64,000 nucleotides of DNA from the NCBI RefSeq assembly GCF_900100265.1, contig NZ_LT629696.1:1860001-1924000 (forward strand), written 5' to 3'. Positions 52,454-60,917 of the stretch are shown here, piece after piece. The notes below the pieces were generated by a model. It had not been told where the DNA came from. It ran no database searches and saw only the letters and a list, made by a program, of their open reading frames with translations. The stretch comes from Leifsonia sp. 466MF (GTDB taxonomy: Bacteria > Actinomycetota > Actinomycetes > Actinomycetales > Microbacteriaceae). The position numbers and the translations under genes are program-made. Numbering within the stretch: the first letter of the stretch is position 1; each line of letters opens with the position of its first letter.

Positions 52454-53814
52454 ACGAGCTTCTGGATGTCGCTGTCGACCTTCTTCAGCAGCTGGTCGAT
52501 GTTCGCGTTCTTGTCCGTCAGCACGGCCTGGACGACGGAGTCGAGCGCGCCGTACAGCTCCTGCGTGTGCTTGTTCGGCTCGGGGACCAGGTTGGCGTCG
52601 AAGATCTTGTCGGTGAACGGCGCCACGTTCTCCTGCGGCACATTGATCTCGCCCGCGATCCACTCCATGTTCTGGTCGTACGTGGCCTTGTCGAAGAGCG
52701 GCAGGGTGGGAACGCCGACCGGCTGGTTGGACTTGACGAGCACCTTCGCGTCGGCGATCGCCTGATCCTTGTCGAGCAGCTTCTGCATGTAGTAGAAGTC
52801 GATCCACTTGACCGCAGCTTCCTTCTGCGCCTGCGATGACTTCGGGCTGACGGCCGCGACGTTGCCGCCGCCGAGGACGCCGGCATCACTGTTCGACGAG
52901 TCGATCGGCAGCATCGTCAGTCCGTAGTTGGCCGGGTCGACGTTGTTCTGCTGCACCAGCGAGGTGAGCACATCGGATCCCGACGGGTACATGGCGATCT
53001 GCCCGGCGCCGAACGCCTGATTGATGCCGCTCCAGTCGAGCAGGAAGTTGCTGCCGACCGAGTTGTCCTCCCAGCGGAGGTCGTGCAGCCACTGCAGCGC
53101 CTCCTTGGTGACCGGGTTGTCGGTGGTGACCTTCGTCTTGCCGCCGTCGGTGGTCTCCATCCGGCCGCCGCGGGCGTACACGGTCGTGATCAGCTGCCAG
53201 CCGCCGGTGTTGCCCTGCGTCATCTGCATGTAGCCGGCGACACCCGGAACCTTCTCGGAGATGGTCTTGGCGGCCGAACGGACCTCGTCCCAGGTCGTCG
53301 GCGGCTTGTCCGGGTCGAGCCCGGCCTTCTGGAAGATCTCGCGGTTGTACGACAGTCCCATGGCGTACGGGCCGTACGGGATGCCGTAGATCTTGTCGCC
53401 GGACTTCGCCACTGCGAGCACCTTCTCGTTGAACTTGTCCGCGTACGGCAGCTTCTTCACCTCTGCGGTGATGTCGGCGAGCTGACCCGCCTGGAGCAGC
53501 GACTGGGAGTCGGTGAACGGAACGTTGAAGACATCCGGGAGAGTTCCGCCGGCGAGCTGCGTCGCGAACGTCGGCCCCGTCCACTGGTACTCCTCGGACT
53601 TGATGTCGATGTTCGGGTTGGCCTTCTCGAACTCCTTGACCCGGTCGTCGAAGGCCGTGAACGCGGCCTTGTCGCTGCCCGGGATGAGGCTGGCGACGGT
53701 GATGTGGACCTTCCCGTCGCCGGAGTCGCCGCCGGATGACGAGCATCCGGCCAGGAGCCCCGCTCCGGCGAGGGTGACCGCGGCGACCGCCGTGATCCTG
53801 AGTGATGACTTCAT
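52438..53814 (-). CDS. Sugar-binding lipoprotein of ABC transporter
   Basis: The 458-residue binding protein has a lipoprotein signal (lipobox LLAGC, Cys24) and the CUT1 fold: VKEFEKANPNIDIKSEEYQW, LPDVFNVPFTDSQSLLQAGQ, YGIPYGPYAMGLSYNREIF. AAAGGG precedes the ATG at 53814. It is the second gene after the GH13 glucosidase, so an alpha-glucoside or malto-oligosaccharide is a likely ligand. A tandem 16-bp repeat lies just upstream. Confidence 0.92.
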   Translation of the reverse strand: MKSSLRITAVAAVTLAGAGLLAGCSSSGGDSGDGKVHITVASLIPGSDKAAFTAFDDRVKEFEKANPNIDIKSEEYQWTGPTFATQLAGGTLPDVFNVPFTDSQSLLQAGQLADITAEVKKLPYADKFNEKVLAVAKSGDKIYGIPYGPYAMGLSYNREIFQKAGLDPDKPPTTWDEVRSAAKTISEKVPGVAGYMQMTQGNTGGWQLITTVYARGGRMETTDGGKTKVTTDNPVTKEALQWLHDLRWEDNSVGSNFLLDWSGINQAFGAGQIAMYPSGSDVLTSLVQQNNVDPANYGLTMLPIDSSNSDAGVLGGGNVAAVSPKSSQAQKEAAVKWIDFYYMQKLLDKDQAIADAKVLVKSNQPVGVPTLPLFDKATYDQNMEWIAGEINVPQENVAPFTDKIFDANLVPEPNKHTQELYGALDSVVQAVLTDKNANIDQLLKKVDSDIQKLVDADK

Positions 53815-53833
53815 TGTCTGGACCCTTTCGAGT

Positions 53834-53875
53834 GATGGTGCAGTGCGTGGATGGTGCAGTGCGTGGATAGTGCGT
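53834..53875. repeat. 16-bp tandem repeat upstream of the sugar-binding gene
   Basis: GATGGTGCAGTGCGTG is present at 53834-53849 and again at 53850-53865, followed by a partial third unit (GATAGTGCGT). It fills most of the 61-bp gap between the GH13 and binding-protein genes. Confidence 0.85.
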
Positions 53876-55645
53876 TCAGGTGGTGAGGTGTCCCGTCGGC
53901 CGGTGCTGCGTCCGCAGCCAGACCGTCGAGTCGGGTGGCAGCTTCCCGTCGACGAGCGGGCGGCTGCTGAGGAGGATCGCCTGGTGCTCCGGGAGGTCGA
54001 CCGGAGCGGCGGAGAGGTTGGTGACGTTCGCGAAGGCGGCGCCGCGGGCGAAGGCCAGCACACCGTCCGGCGCATCCAGCCAGGTCAGCGGTCCGTCGCC
54101 GAGGCCGGGCTCTGCGCGGCGGATGCGGAGCGCCTGCCGGTAGAGCCACAGCATCGAGGCGGGGTCGCTCTGCTGCGCCTGCACGGTCAGCGCGGCCCAG
54201 CCGGCCGGCTGAGGCAGCCACGGATCGGCGTCGGCGCCCTCGGGGCTGAAGCCGAACGGCGGCTGCGTCCCCCGCCACGGGAGTGGGACCCGGCAGCCGT
54301 CGCGGCCGGGGTCGACGCCGCCGGAGCGCTCGTGCATCGGGTCCTCGCGGAGCTCGTCGGGAAGGTCTTCGACCTCCGGCAGCCCCAGTTCGTCGCCCTG
54401 GTAGATGTACAGCGAACCGGGCAGGGCGGCCGTGAGGAGCGCCGCGGCGCGTGCCCGGCGCGTCCCGAGGGCGAGGTCGGTCGGGGTGCCTTTGCGCTTG
54501 GTGGCGAAGGCGAACGAGGTGTCCTCGCGACCGTACCGGGTCACCGCTCGGGTGACGTCGTGGTTCGAGAGGACCCACGTGCTCGGAGCGCCGACCGGCG
54601 CATGCGCCGCGAGCGTCTCGTCGATGGATGCGCGCAGCTCCACCGCATCCCAGGGCCGGGCCAGGAAGTCGAAGTTGAACGCGGTGTGCAGCTCGTCCGG
54701 TCGCAGGTACAGCGCGAACCGCTCGATGTCGGGCAGCCAGATCTCGCCCACCAGCACCCGGGTTCCCGGATACCCGTCGGCGAGGGCGCGCCAGCCGCGA
54801 TAGATGTCGTGGAGCTCGTCGCGGTCCTGGTTGGGATGCTCCCCCGCCCCGGGATGCTCGGGCACCTCGGGCAGCGCCGGATCCTTCACGAGCAGCGCGG
54901 CCGAGTCGATCCGCACTCCGGCGACGCCGCGGTCGAACCAGAACCGCAGGATGTCCTCGTGCTCGCGCCGCACATCCGGGTGGTCCCAGTTGAGGTCCGG
55001 CTGCTGCGGGCTGAACAGGTGCAGGTACCACTCGCCGGGCGTCCCGTCGGGGTTCGTCGTGCGCGTCCAGGTGTCTCCGGAGAAGTTCGACGGCCACGAT
55101 GTCGGCATCTGCGAGCCGTCGTCGCCGCGGCCGGGCCGGAACCAGAAGCGTTCGCGCTCGGGCGATCCCGGGCCGGCGGCGAGGGCTTCCTGGAACCAGC
55201 GGTGCCGGTCGGAGACGTGGTTCGGGACGACGTCGATGATGGTGCGGATGCCGAGGGCGAGCGCCTCGCCGATCAGCGCCTCCGCCTCCGCCAGGTCACC
55301 GAATGCCGGGTGGATGCGGCGGTAGTCGGCGACGTCGTAACCGCCGTCGGCGAGCGGCGAGTCGTACCAGGGCGTGAACCAGAGCGCGTCGACGCCGAGG
55401 TCGGCGAGGTACGGCAGGTGCTGCCGCACGCCGGCGAGGTCGCCGACGCCGTCGCCGTTCCCGTCCGCGAAGCTGCGCGGGTAGATCTGGTAGATCACCG
55501 CGCTGCGCCACCACTGCGGGTCGTCGGACGGCGGTGCGGATGCGGCACGCGCCGTCGCACCGGCGCTCGCCGGCTGCGGAGCGGCGACGGGTGCGGCGGT
55601 GCCGCCGTCCATCACGGTGAGATCCACGCTGAGCCCTTCGGTCAT
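53876..55645 (-). CDS. GH13 alpha-glucosidase
   Basis: The 589-residue enzyme is a GH13 TIM-barrel of the oligo-1,6-glucosidase/alpha-glucosidase group: IYQIYPRSFADGNGDGVGD, the nucleophile Asp247 (VAGVRIDSA), acid/base Glu301 (VGEIWLPD) and Asp363 (SNHDVTR). No signal peptide is present, so it hydrolyses imported oligosaccharides in the cytosol. The first 40 residues are a low-complexity extension; the ATG codon for residue 12 could be the start. It is the first gene after lacI in the same direction. Confidence 0.93.
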   Translation of the reverse strand: MTEGLSVDLTVMDGGTAAPVAAPQPASAGATARAASAPPSDDPQWWRSAVIYQIYPRSFADGNGDGVGDLAGVRQHLPYLADLGVDALWFTPWYDSPLADGGYDVADYRRIHPAFGDLAEAEALIGEALALGIRTIIDVVPNHVSDRHRWFQEALAAGPGSPERERFWFRPGRGDDGSQMPTSWPSNFSGDTWTRTTNPDGTPGEWYLHLFSPQQPDLNWDHPDVRREHEDILRFWFDRGVAGVRIDSAALLVKDPALPEVPEHPGAGEHPNQDRDELHDIYRGWRALADGYPGTRVLVGEIWLPDIERFALYLRPDELHTAFNFDFLARPWDAVELRASIDETLAAHAPVGAPSTWVLSNHDVTRAVTRYGREDTSFAFATKRKGTPTDLALGTRRARAAALLTAALPGSLYIYQGDELGLPEVEDLPDELREDPMHERSGGVDPGRDGCRVPLPWRGTQPPFGFSPEGADADPWLPQPAGWAALTVQAQQSDPASMLWLYRQALRIRRAEPGLGDGPLTWLDAPDGVLAFARGAAFANVTNLSAAPVDLPEHQAILLSSRPLVDGKLPPDSTVWLRTQHRPTGHLTT

Positions 55646-55711
55646 CTGTCGTCGCGACGGACACCGCGGCGCCGTCGTCGTTCACCGAAATGTAGCTAGT
55701 TCGACAGAATG

Positions 55712-55767
55712 ACGCAAGAACTCAACAATGCGTAATTCATTTGCGCACTTTTGCGTGCGCTTGCGGC
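55712..55767. promoter_or_regulatory. Phased TTGCG half-sites before the GH13 operon
   Basis: TTGCG starts at 55741, 55751 and 55761, a 10-base phase, and the inverse CGCAA lies at 55713-55717. These are typical LacI-family half-sites and lie between lacI and the sugar operon. Repression by the neighbouring LacI protein is a reasonable inference. Confidence 0.55.
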
Positions 55768-56781
55768 TCAGCTCGCGTGCGGAGCGGGCCCGGTGGAACC
55801 ACGCACCACCAGTTCCGGCTCGAAGAACAGCTCGTCCCGGATGGCCGAATCGCTGGAGATCTGACGGAGCAGGAGCTCGATGATCGTGCGTCCCATCGGC
55901 TCGATGGGCTGCCGGATCGTGGTCAGCGGAGGCTCGGTGCAGTTCATCAGCGCGGAGTCGTCGTAGCCGACGACGGAGACGTCGCGCGGCACCGAGAGCC
56001 CGGCCCGCCGGACGGCCCGGATCGCCCCGAGCGCCATCGGGTCGCTCGCGCACACGATCGCCGTAACGCCGGCGGCGAGAAGCCGGGTCGCCGCCGCCTG
56101 GCCTGCCTCGAGGGAGTACAGCGAGTGCACGACGAGGGACTCATCCAGCTCGTCGCCCCACTCCGCCGTGATCCGGCGGGCTGCCGCGAGCTTACGCTGC
56201 GACGGGATGTGGTCGCGCGGCCCCAGCAGCAGCCCGATCCGCTCGTGGCCGAGCGACCGAAGGTGCGTCAGCGCCTGGGTCGTGGCCACCGTGTCGTCGC
56301 AGGAGACCGTGGCGAATCCCAGAGAGTCGACGGGGGCGTTCACGAGGACGGTCGGGAGGTGCAGGTCGGTCAGCCGGCCGTAGTGGCTGTGGTCCGCATC
56401 CTGCTGGGCATAGGCGCCGCCGACGAAGACAACACCGGAGACCTGCTGCTGCAGCAGGAGCTCGACATAGTCGGCCTCCGAGATGCCGCCGGCGGTCTGC
56501 GTGCAGAGCACCGGGGTGTAGCCGTTCTGCGCGAGTGCTCCCCCGATGATCTCGGCGAAGGCGGGGAAGATCGGGTTCTGCAGTTCGGGGAGCACGAGCC
56601 CGACGAGCCGAGCGCGCTCTCCGCGCAGCTTGGTCGGCCGCTCGTAGCCCAGCACATCCAGGGCGGTCAGCACCGCCTGACGGGTGGCGTCCGACACTCC
56701 CGGCTTGTCGTTGAGGACGCGGCTGACGGTGGCCTCGCTGACACCGACCTTGCGCGCCACTTCGGCGAGTCGTTTCGACAT
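55768..56781 (-). CDS. LacI-family transcription regulator
   Basis: The 337-residue protein has the LacI helix-turn-helix (MSKRLAEVARKVGVSEATVS, RVLNDKPGVSDATR) and hinge LGYERPTKLR, followed by a periplasmic-binding-type effector domain (VGLVLPELQNPIFPAFAEII). The ATG at 56781 is chosen because MSKRLAEVA is the normal N-terminus. It lies directly upstream of the GH13 operon on the same strand and is divergent from ubiA. TTGC/GCAA palindromes flank it on both sides. Confidence 0.94.
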   Translation of the reverse strand: MSKRLAEVARKVGVSEATVSRVLNDKPGVSDATRQAVLTALDVLGYERPTKLRGERARLVGLVLPELQNPIFPAFAEIIGGALAQNGYTPVLCTQTAGGISEADYVELLLQQQVSGVVFVGGAYAQQDADHSHYGRLTDLHLPTVLVNAPVDSLGFATVSCDDTVATTQALTHLRSLGHERIGLLLGPRDHIPSQRKLAAARRITAEWGDELDESLVVHSLYSLEAGQAAATRLLAAGVTAIVCASDPMALGAIRAVRRAGLSVPRDVSVVGYDDSALMNCTEPPLTTIRQPIEPMGRTIIELLLRQISSDSAIRDELFFEPELVVRGSTGPAPHAS

Positions 56782-56794
56782 GACCACAGTGTAC

Positions 56795-56819
56795 GCAAAT
56801 CCTTGCAGATCAACGCAAG
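56795..56819. promoter_or_regulatory. Candidate LacI operators upstream of lacI
   Basis: GCAAATCCTTGC (56795-56806) is a GCAA-4-TTGC palindrome and overlaps CTTGC-8-GCAAG (56802-56819). They lie 14-38 bp upstream of the lacI ATG and 36 bp from the divergent ubiA ATG, which suits autoregulation. Confidence 0.5.
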
Positions 56820-56854
56820 TAGTTTGCAGTCCGGCCCCGGGATACGATGACGGC

Positions 56855-57688
56855 ATGGCGAAGAAGGTGCTCTCCCTCCTGCTCGCCAGTCACCCAGGGC
56901 CCACCGTCGTGGTCACGGTGATCGCGACGCTGCTCGGCGTCGGCCTCGGCTATCCACCCGGCCGGCTCGTGATCCTCGCTCTGGCCGTGCTCTTCGGCCA
57001 GCTGTCCATCGGCTGGTGCAACGACTGGTTGGATGCGGCCCGCGACCGCGCGGTGGAGCGCAGCGACAAGCCGGCGGCGCGCGGAGACGTTTCGGTCCCG
57101 ACCGTCCGCGTCGCCGCCTTCGTGGCGCTGGCGGCGGCGATCCTGCTGACGATCCCGCTCGGGCCGGGGGCGCTGATCGCCCACGTGGTCGCCATCGCCG
57201 GCGGCTGGGCGTACAACCTGGGGCTGAAGGCGACCGTCTTCTCGTTCGTCCCGTTCGCGGTGTCGTTCGGTGTGCTGCCCGCCATCGCCACCCTGGGTCA
57301 GGAGCAGCCCGCACTGCCGCAGTGGTGGGTGTTCGCCGCCGGCGCTCTGCTCGGCGTCGCCGCGCACGTCACCAATGTGCTCCCGGATCTGGAGGATGAC
57401 GCGCGCACCGGCATCAGCGGGCTCCCGCACCGGCTGGGCGCGCGGCTCAGCGGACTGCTCGCCTTCGCGGCGCTCGCGATCGCGACCCTGCTCATCACGT
57501 TCGGCCCCGGCCTCCCGGTCCGCCCGCTCCTCATCGTCGGCCTGGTGATCGGCCTCGCGGCGACAGTGACCGGTGTGGTCCTGCTGTTCCGCCGGAGTCC
57601 GACGCGCCTCCTCATGCAGCTGATCATGACCTGCGCCATCGTGGACGTCGCCATGCTCGCCCTGACGGGTCAGTCGGTCACGGTCTGA
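56855..57688 (+). CDS. UbiA-family prenyltransferase
   Basis: The 277-residue membrane protein has about eight helices and both Asp-rich prenyl-diphosphate motifs: NDWLDAARD (residues 56-64) and NVLPDLEDDARTG (from 174). UbiA enzymes prenylate an aromatic or lipid acceptor such as a quinone precursor. The acceptor cannot be told from sequence; there is no quinone gene nearby. No ribosome site is evident before the ATG. Its 3' end overlaps the convergent MFS gene by 19 bases. Confidence 0.9.
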   Translation: MAKKVLSLLLASHPGPTVVVTVIATLLGVGLGYPPGRLVILALAVLFGQLSIGWCNDWLDAARDRAVERSDKPAARGDVSVPTVRVAAFVALAAAILLTIPLGPGALIAHVVAIAGGWAYNLGLKATVFSFVPFAVSFGVLPAIATLGQEQPALPQWWVFAAGALLGVAAHVTNVLPDLEDDARTGISGLPHRLGARLSGLLAFAALAIATLLITFGPGLPVRPLLIVGLVIGLAATVTGVVLLFRRSPTRLLMQLIMTCAIVDVAMLALTGQSVTV

Positions 57689-59067
57689 ATCTTGTCGGCG
57701 ACCGGCGCCTTGTTGCGGATGCCGATCGCCGACACCACGCCGCCGACGAGCAGCAGCGCGGCCGCGGCGATCATCGCTCGGTGGAGTCCTTGCGTGTCGA
57801 GCGTGCCGCCGATGATCATCCCGGCGGCGGCGACCGCAAGCAGTCCGGCGATGCGCGACACGGCGTTGTTCACGGCAGACGCGATTCCCGCCTGCTCCGG
57901 GTGGATGGCGCCCAGGATTGCGCTCGTCAGCGGCGCGACGGTGATCGACAGGCCGACGCCGAACAGCAGCACCGCGGGCAGCAGGGTCGTCCAGTAGTCG
58001 ACGTCCGTGCCCATCATCAGCAGCCAGAGGAAGCCCGCGGAGGCGATCATCGGCCCGACCGCCATGAACAGCCGGGGCCCGTAGCGTCCGGCGAGCCCGC
58101 CGAACAGGCCGGAGAGCAGCAGCATGCACAGCGTGGACGGGATGAACACGAACCCGGCCGCGATCGCCGAGAACCCGGCCACCTGCTGCAGGTACAGCGT
58201 GACAATGAGCGGGCCGAACGACAGCGCGCCGTAGACGAAGAACGTGGAGACGTTGCCGACCCAGAAGTTATGGACGCTGAACAGCCCGAGCGGCAGCATC
58301 GGCTGCTTCACGCGCGTCTCCACGATGAAGAACGCCACCAGGCTGAGGATGCCGACCACGAGCGGGATCCAGACGCGCGGATTCCCCCATCCGTACGTCC
58401 CCTGCTCGATCAGGGCGAACACGGTCCCGGCGAGACCGACCGATCCGAGGATCGCACCGGCGTAGTCGACGCGGCCGCCCATCCCCTTGTCCTCGCCCTT
58501 CAGGGTCATCATGAGGATCAGCGTGATCGCGATCGGGATCACGTTGATGACGAACACCCACCGCCACGACAGCGTGTCGACGAAGATGCCCCCGACCACC
58601 GGGCCGGCGATCATGGCCACACCGGTCCACGCGGTCCAGCGACCGATCGCCTTGGCCTGGGCCGGGCCGTCGAAGCGGGAGATGATGATCGCGAGTGAGC
58701 TGGGCACCAGCAGCGCCCCGGCGACGCCCTGCAGCGCGCGGGCGATCACAAGGAACACCCCGGTCGGCGCGAACGCACACATCAGCGACGTGATGCCGAA
58801 GCCGATCAGTCCCGCGTAGAGCACGCGCTTGCGGCCGAACACGTCGGACAGCGACCCGGCGATGAGGATGAGCGAGCCGAGCGTGACCAGGTAGCCGTCG
58901 ACCACCCACTGCTGCAGCGGGAGCCCTCCGCCGAGCTCCCGCGAGATCGCCGGGAGGGCGACGTTGATGACGGCGCCGTCGAGGAAGGCGACGAAGCTCG
59001 CGAGGATCGCGATGACGAGCACTCTCAGCTGGAGCGACGACATCCGCTCGATCCGCACGTTGGTCAT
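57670..59067 (-). CDS. MFS drug exporter, DHA2 (EmrB/QacA) type
   Basis: The 465-residue transporter shows 14 membrane helices and the DHA2 motifs: FLDGAVINVALPAI in helix 1, GSLSDVFGRKRVL in loop 2-3 (motif A) and GVAMIAGPVVGGIFVDTLSW (motif C region). It is likely a proton-driven exporter of drugs or cationic lipophiles. The ATG at 59067 (MTNVRIERMSS) is preferred to one at 59160, which would add a Ser/Gly-rich extension. The converging ubiA overlaps its end. Confidence 0.9.
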   Translation of the reverse strand: MTNVRIERMSSLQLRVLVIAILASFVAFLDGAVINVALPAISRELGGGLPLQQWVVDGYLVTLGSLILIAGSLSDVFGRKRVLYAGLIGFGITSLMCAFAPTGVFLVIARALQGVAGALLVPSSLAIIISRFDGPAQAKAIGRWTAWTGVAMIAGPVVGGIFVDTLSWRWVFVINVIPIAITLILMMTLKGEDKGMGGRVDYAGAILGSVGLAGTVFALIEQGTYGWGNPRVWIPLVVGILSLVAFFIVETRVKQPMLPLGLFSVHNFWVGNVSTFFVYGALSFGPLIVTLYLQQVAGFSAIAAGFVFIPSTLCMLLLSGLFGGLAGRYGPRLFMAVGPMIASAGFLWLLMMGTDVDYWTTLLPAVLLFGVGLSITVAPLTSAILGAIHPEQAGIASAVNNAVSRIAGLLAVAAAGMIIGGTLDTQGLHRAMIAAAALLLVGGVVSAIGIRNKAPVADKIQTVTD

Positions 59068-59340
59068 GGACTCATTCAACGTGGTCGCGGGGATCGAGGC
59101 AACATCCCCCGATCGCCCCGTGTCGGAACCGGAGGTGGATGCGGCTGCTCGGCGCCCCATCCCCTCCGTTTCCCGTCGACACGCCGTCGCAGCCCGCCGA
59201 ATTCCTCCCTATTCGTCACGCAGCGACGCGCGCGACGAACGGAGGAGATACCGACCTGCACCCCGGCGTTTCGCCACGAACGGAGGCGGATGCGCGCCCG
59301 CGGAGCGCGCAGCTCCTCCGTTCCGCGCACCGAGACGCGG
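59068..59340. other. Intergenic region with CGAACGGAGGA-type repeats
   Basis: No gene is supported in these 273 bases. GAACGGAGGAG (59237-59247) and its inverse CTCCTCCGTTC (59313-59323) form a distant inverted pair, a further direct copy lies at 59278-59286, and an inverse one at 59163-59172. The same motif is found upstream of dxr (4250, 4284, 4452). It also contains GTCGACACGCC, which recalls the loops of the family B palindromes. Confidence 0.5.
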
Positions 59341-60657
59341 CTAGTTGTTGCCCTTCGTGCAGGTCTGCTGCGCCGCCGTCTGGCCGGTGATCGTCGACGG
59401 CAGCTCGACCGCTCCGCCGGCGGACGGGTCCGTCGTCGCGGGCGTGCCCGGCGCCGCAGGAGCGGTGGGCGTCGCTGGCGACGGTTCGCCACCCGGTTCC
59501 GGCGCGGGCGACGCGGTCGCCGTCGGGTCCTCGGCTGCTCGGCCGGTCGAGCCGGTCAGCTTCACCGGCTGGTCGTTCACGAGGGCCTCGTTGAGCGCGT
59601 CCGCCGCCGACTCCTGCGGAACCACGCGGTTGGGGTTGTCCGGGTCGGTCACCGCCGGGTACTGCACGAACACCATGTTCTGGAGTCCCGTGTCCTTAAG
59701 CGCCAGCGCGATCTGCACCAGCGTCGTCGGGTTCGTCAGGGTGTCCGACGGGGTGATGTTGTTCACGGCCGCCTTCGCCAGCGCGTACAGCTGCACCGGG
59801 TTCGAGAGCACCCCGCCGTCGACGACCTTGCGGGCGAGGGCCGACAGGAACACCTGCTGGTTGGAGATGCGGCCGAGGTCGCTGCCGTCGCCGACCCCGT
59901 GGCGGCTGCGCAGGAACGAGAGCGCCACATCCCCGACGATCGTGTTCTCGCCGGCGGGGAGGTCGAGCGGCGGGTTCGTGTAGTCGTCGGTGACGGGCGA
60001 GGCGAGGCAGACGGTGACGCCGCCGACCGCGTCCGACATGGCGCTGACGCCGTTGAAGTTGATCACCGCCGCGAAGGGGATGCTCAACCCGGTCATCTTC
60101 GACACCGTCGCCACCACGCAGTTGAGACCGCCGCGGGACAGCGCCGTGTTGAACTGCGCGTACGAGCTGCCGTCGATCGTCCCGCCCTTCGGGTCCGGGC
60201 AGTCCGGGATGGGCACCATCAGGTCGCGCGGGAAGCTGACGACCATCATGCTCTTGTGGTCCTGCGCGATGTGCAGCAGCATCGTGACGTCGTTGTTGCC
60301 CGCGCCGCTGCTGGCGTCCTGCTCGTCCTCGCTGTTGTAGATGCCGCCCAGATCGCTGCGGCTGTCCGTGCCGGCGAGGAGCAGGTTGACTCCGCCGGGG
60401 AGCGCGCCGACGTTCGGGATGTCCTGCGGGATGGGAGTCTGCCCGGGCAGCGCCTGCAGGTGGACGCCGGTCTTGATGGAGTGGGCCACATCCCACACCG
60501 CGTACGCGGCGACGGAGCCGATGCTGACGAACGCGACGACGAGCGCACCCGCGAGGAGCTTGAGCGCTGCGATCGCCGCACGCCGTCGCGGCAGCCGACC
60601 GTGACGGACACCCTCCGGCCCCCGGGCGCGCTGATGCCGTCGCGGCAGATCGGTCAT
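59341..60657 (-). CDS. LytR-CpsA-Psr (LCP) family protein
   Basis: LCP proteins attach lipid-linked glycopolymers to peptidoglycan. The 438-residue protein has a cytosolic basic start, one membrane helix (about 30-55), the LCP domain (NLLLAGTDSRSDLGG, SMMVVSFPRDLMVPIP, LSFLRSRHGVGDGSDLGRIS) with its conserved Arg and Asp residues, and a Pro/Ala/Thr-rich outer tail. The ATG at 60657 has GAGGG 6 bases upstream; ATG 60663 is an alternative. It is monocistronic. Confidence 0.93.
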   Translation of the reverse strand: MTDLPRRHQRARGPEGVRHGRLPRRRAAIAALKLLAGALVVAFVSIGSVAAYAVWDVAHSIKTGVHLQALPGQTPIPQDIPNVGALPGGVNLLLAGTDSRSDLGGIYNSEDEQDASSGAGNNDVTMLLHIAQDHKSMMVVSFPRDLMVPIPDCPDPKGGTIDGSSYAQFNTALSRGGLNCVVATVSKMTGLSIPFAAVINFNGVSAMSDAVGGVTVCLASPVTDDYTNPPLDLPAGENTIVGDVALSFLRSRHGVGDGSDLGRISNQQVFLSALARKVVDGGVLSNPVQLYALAKAAVNNITPSDTLTNPTTLVQIALALKDTGLQNMVFVQYPAVTDPDNPNRVVPQESAADALNEALVNDQPVKLTGSTGRAAEDPTATASPAPEPGGEPSPATPTAPAAPGTPATTDPSAGGAVELPSTITGQTAAQQTCTKGNN

Positions 60658-60917
60658 CGGCATCCCTCGGTTCGGCGGACGTTGCTGAAATCCTAGCGAC
60701 CCTCCCTTTCCGCGTGCTGCGAGGCGCGCATACGGGATGAGGACGTTCACATGGCCGCAGGCGGTGAGGGGTTCCCGCCACCCCGCGGCGGCGCAGGCGT
60801 TCCGTTGAGTGTTCTCCCCGATGCCAGGGGCGACCGGCCGGCGTCACCATCGACTCGCGACGGCCGCTCGACCGCCGAGTACCGCCCGGAACCACGGAGA
60901 CCACCCCAGGAGCACCC
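60658..60917. promoter_or_regulatory. Divergent region between LCP and epoxide hydrolase genes
   Basis: This 260-bp gap holds no gene that I can support. CAGGAG precedes the epoxide hydrolase ATG by 6 bases. No clear operator or repeat was found. Confidence 0.35.
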
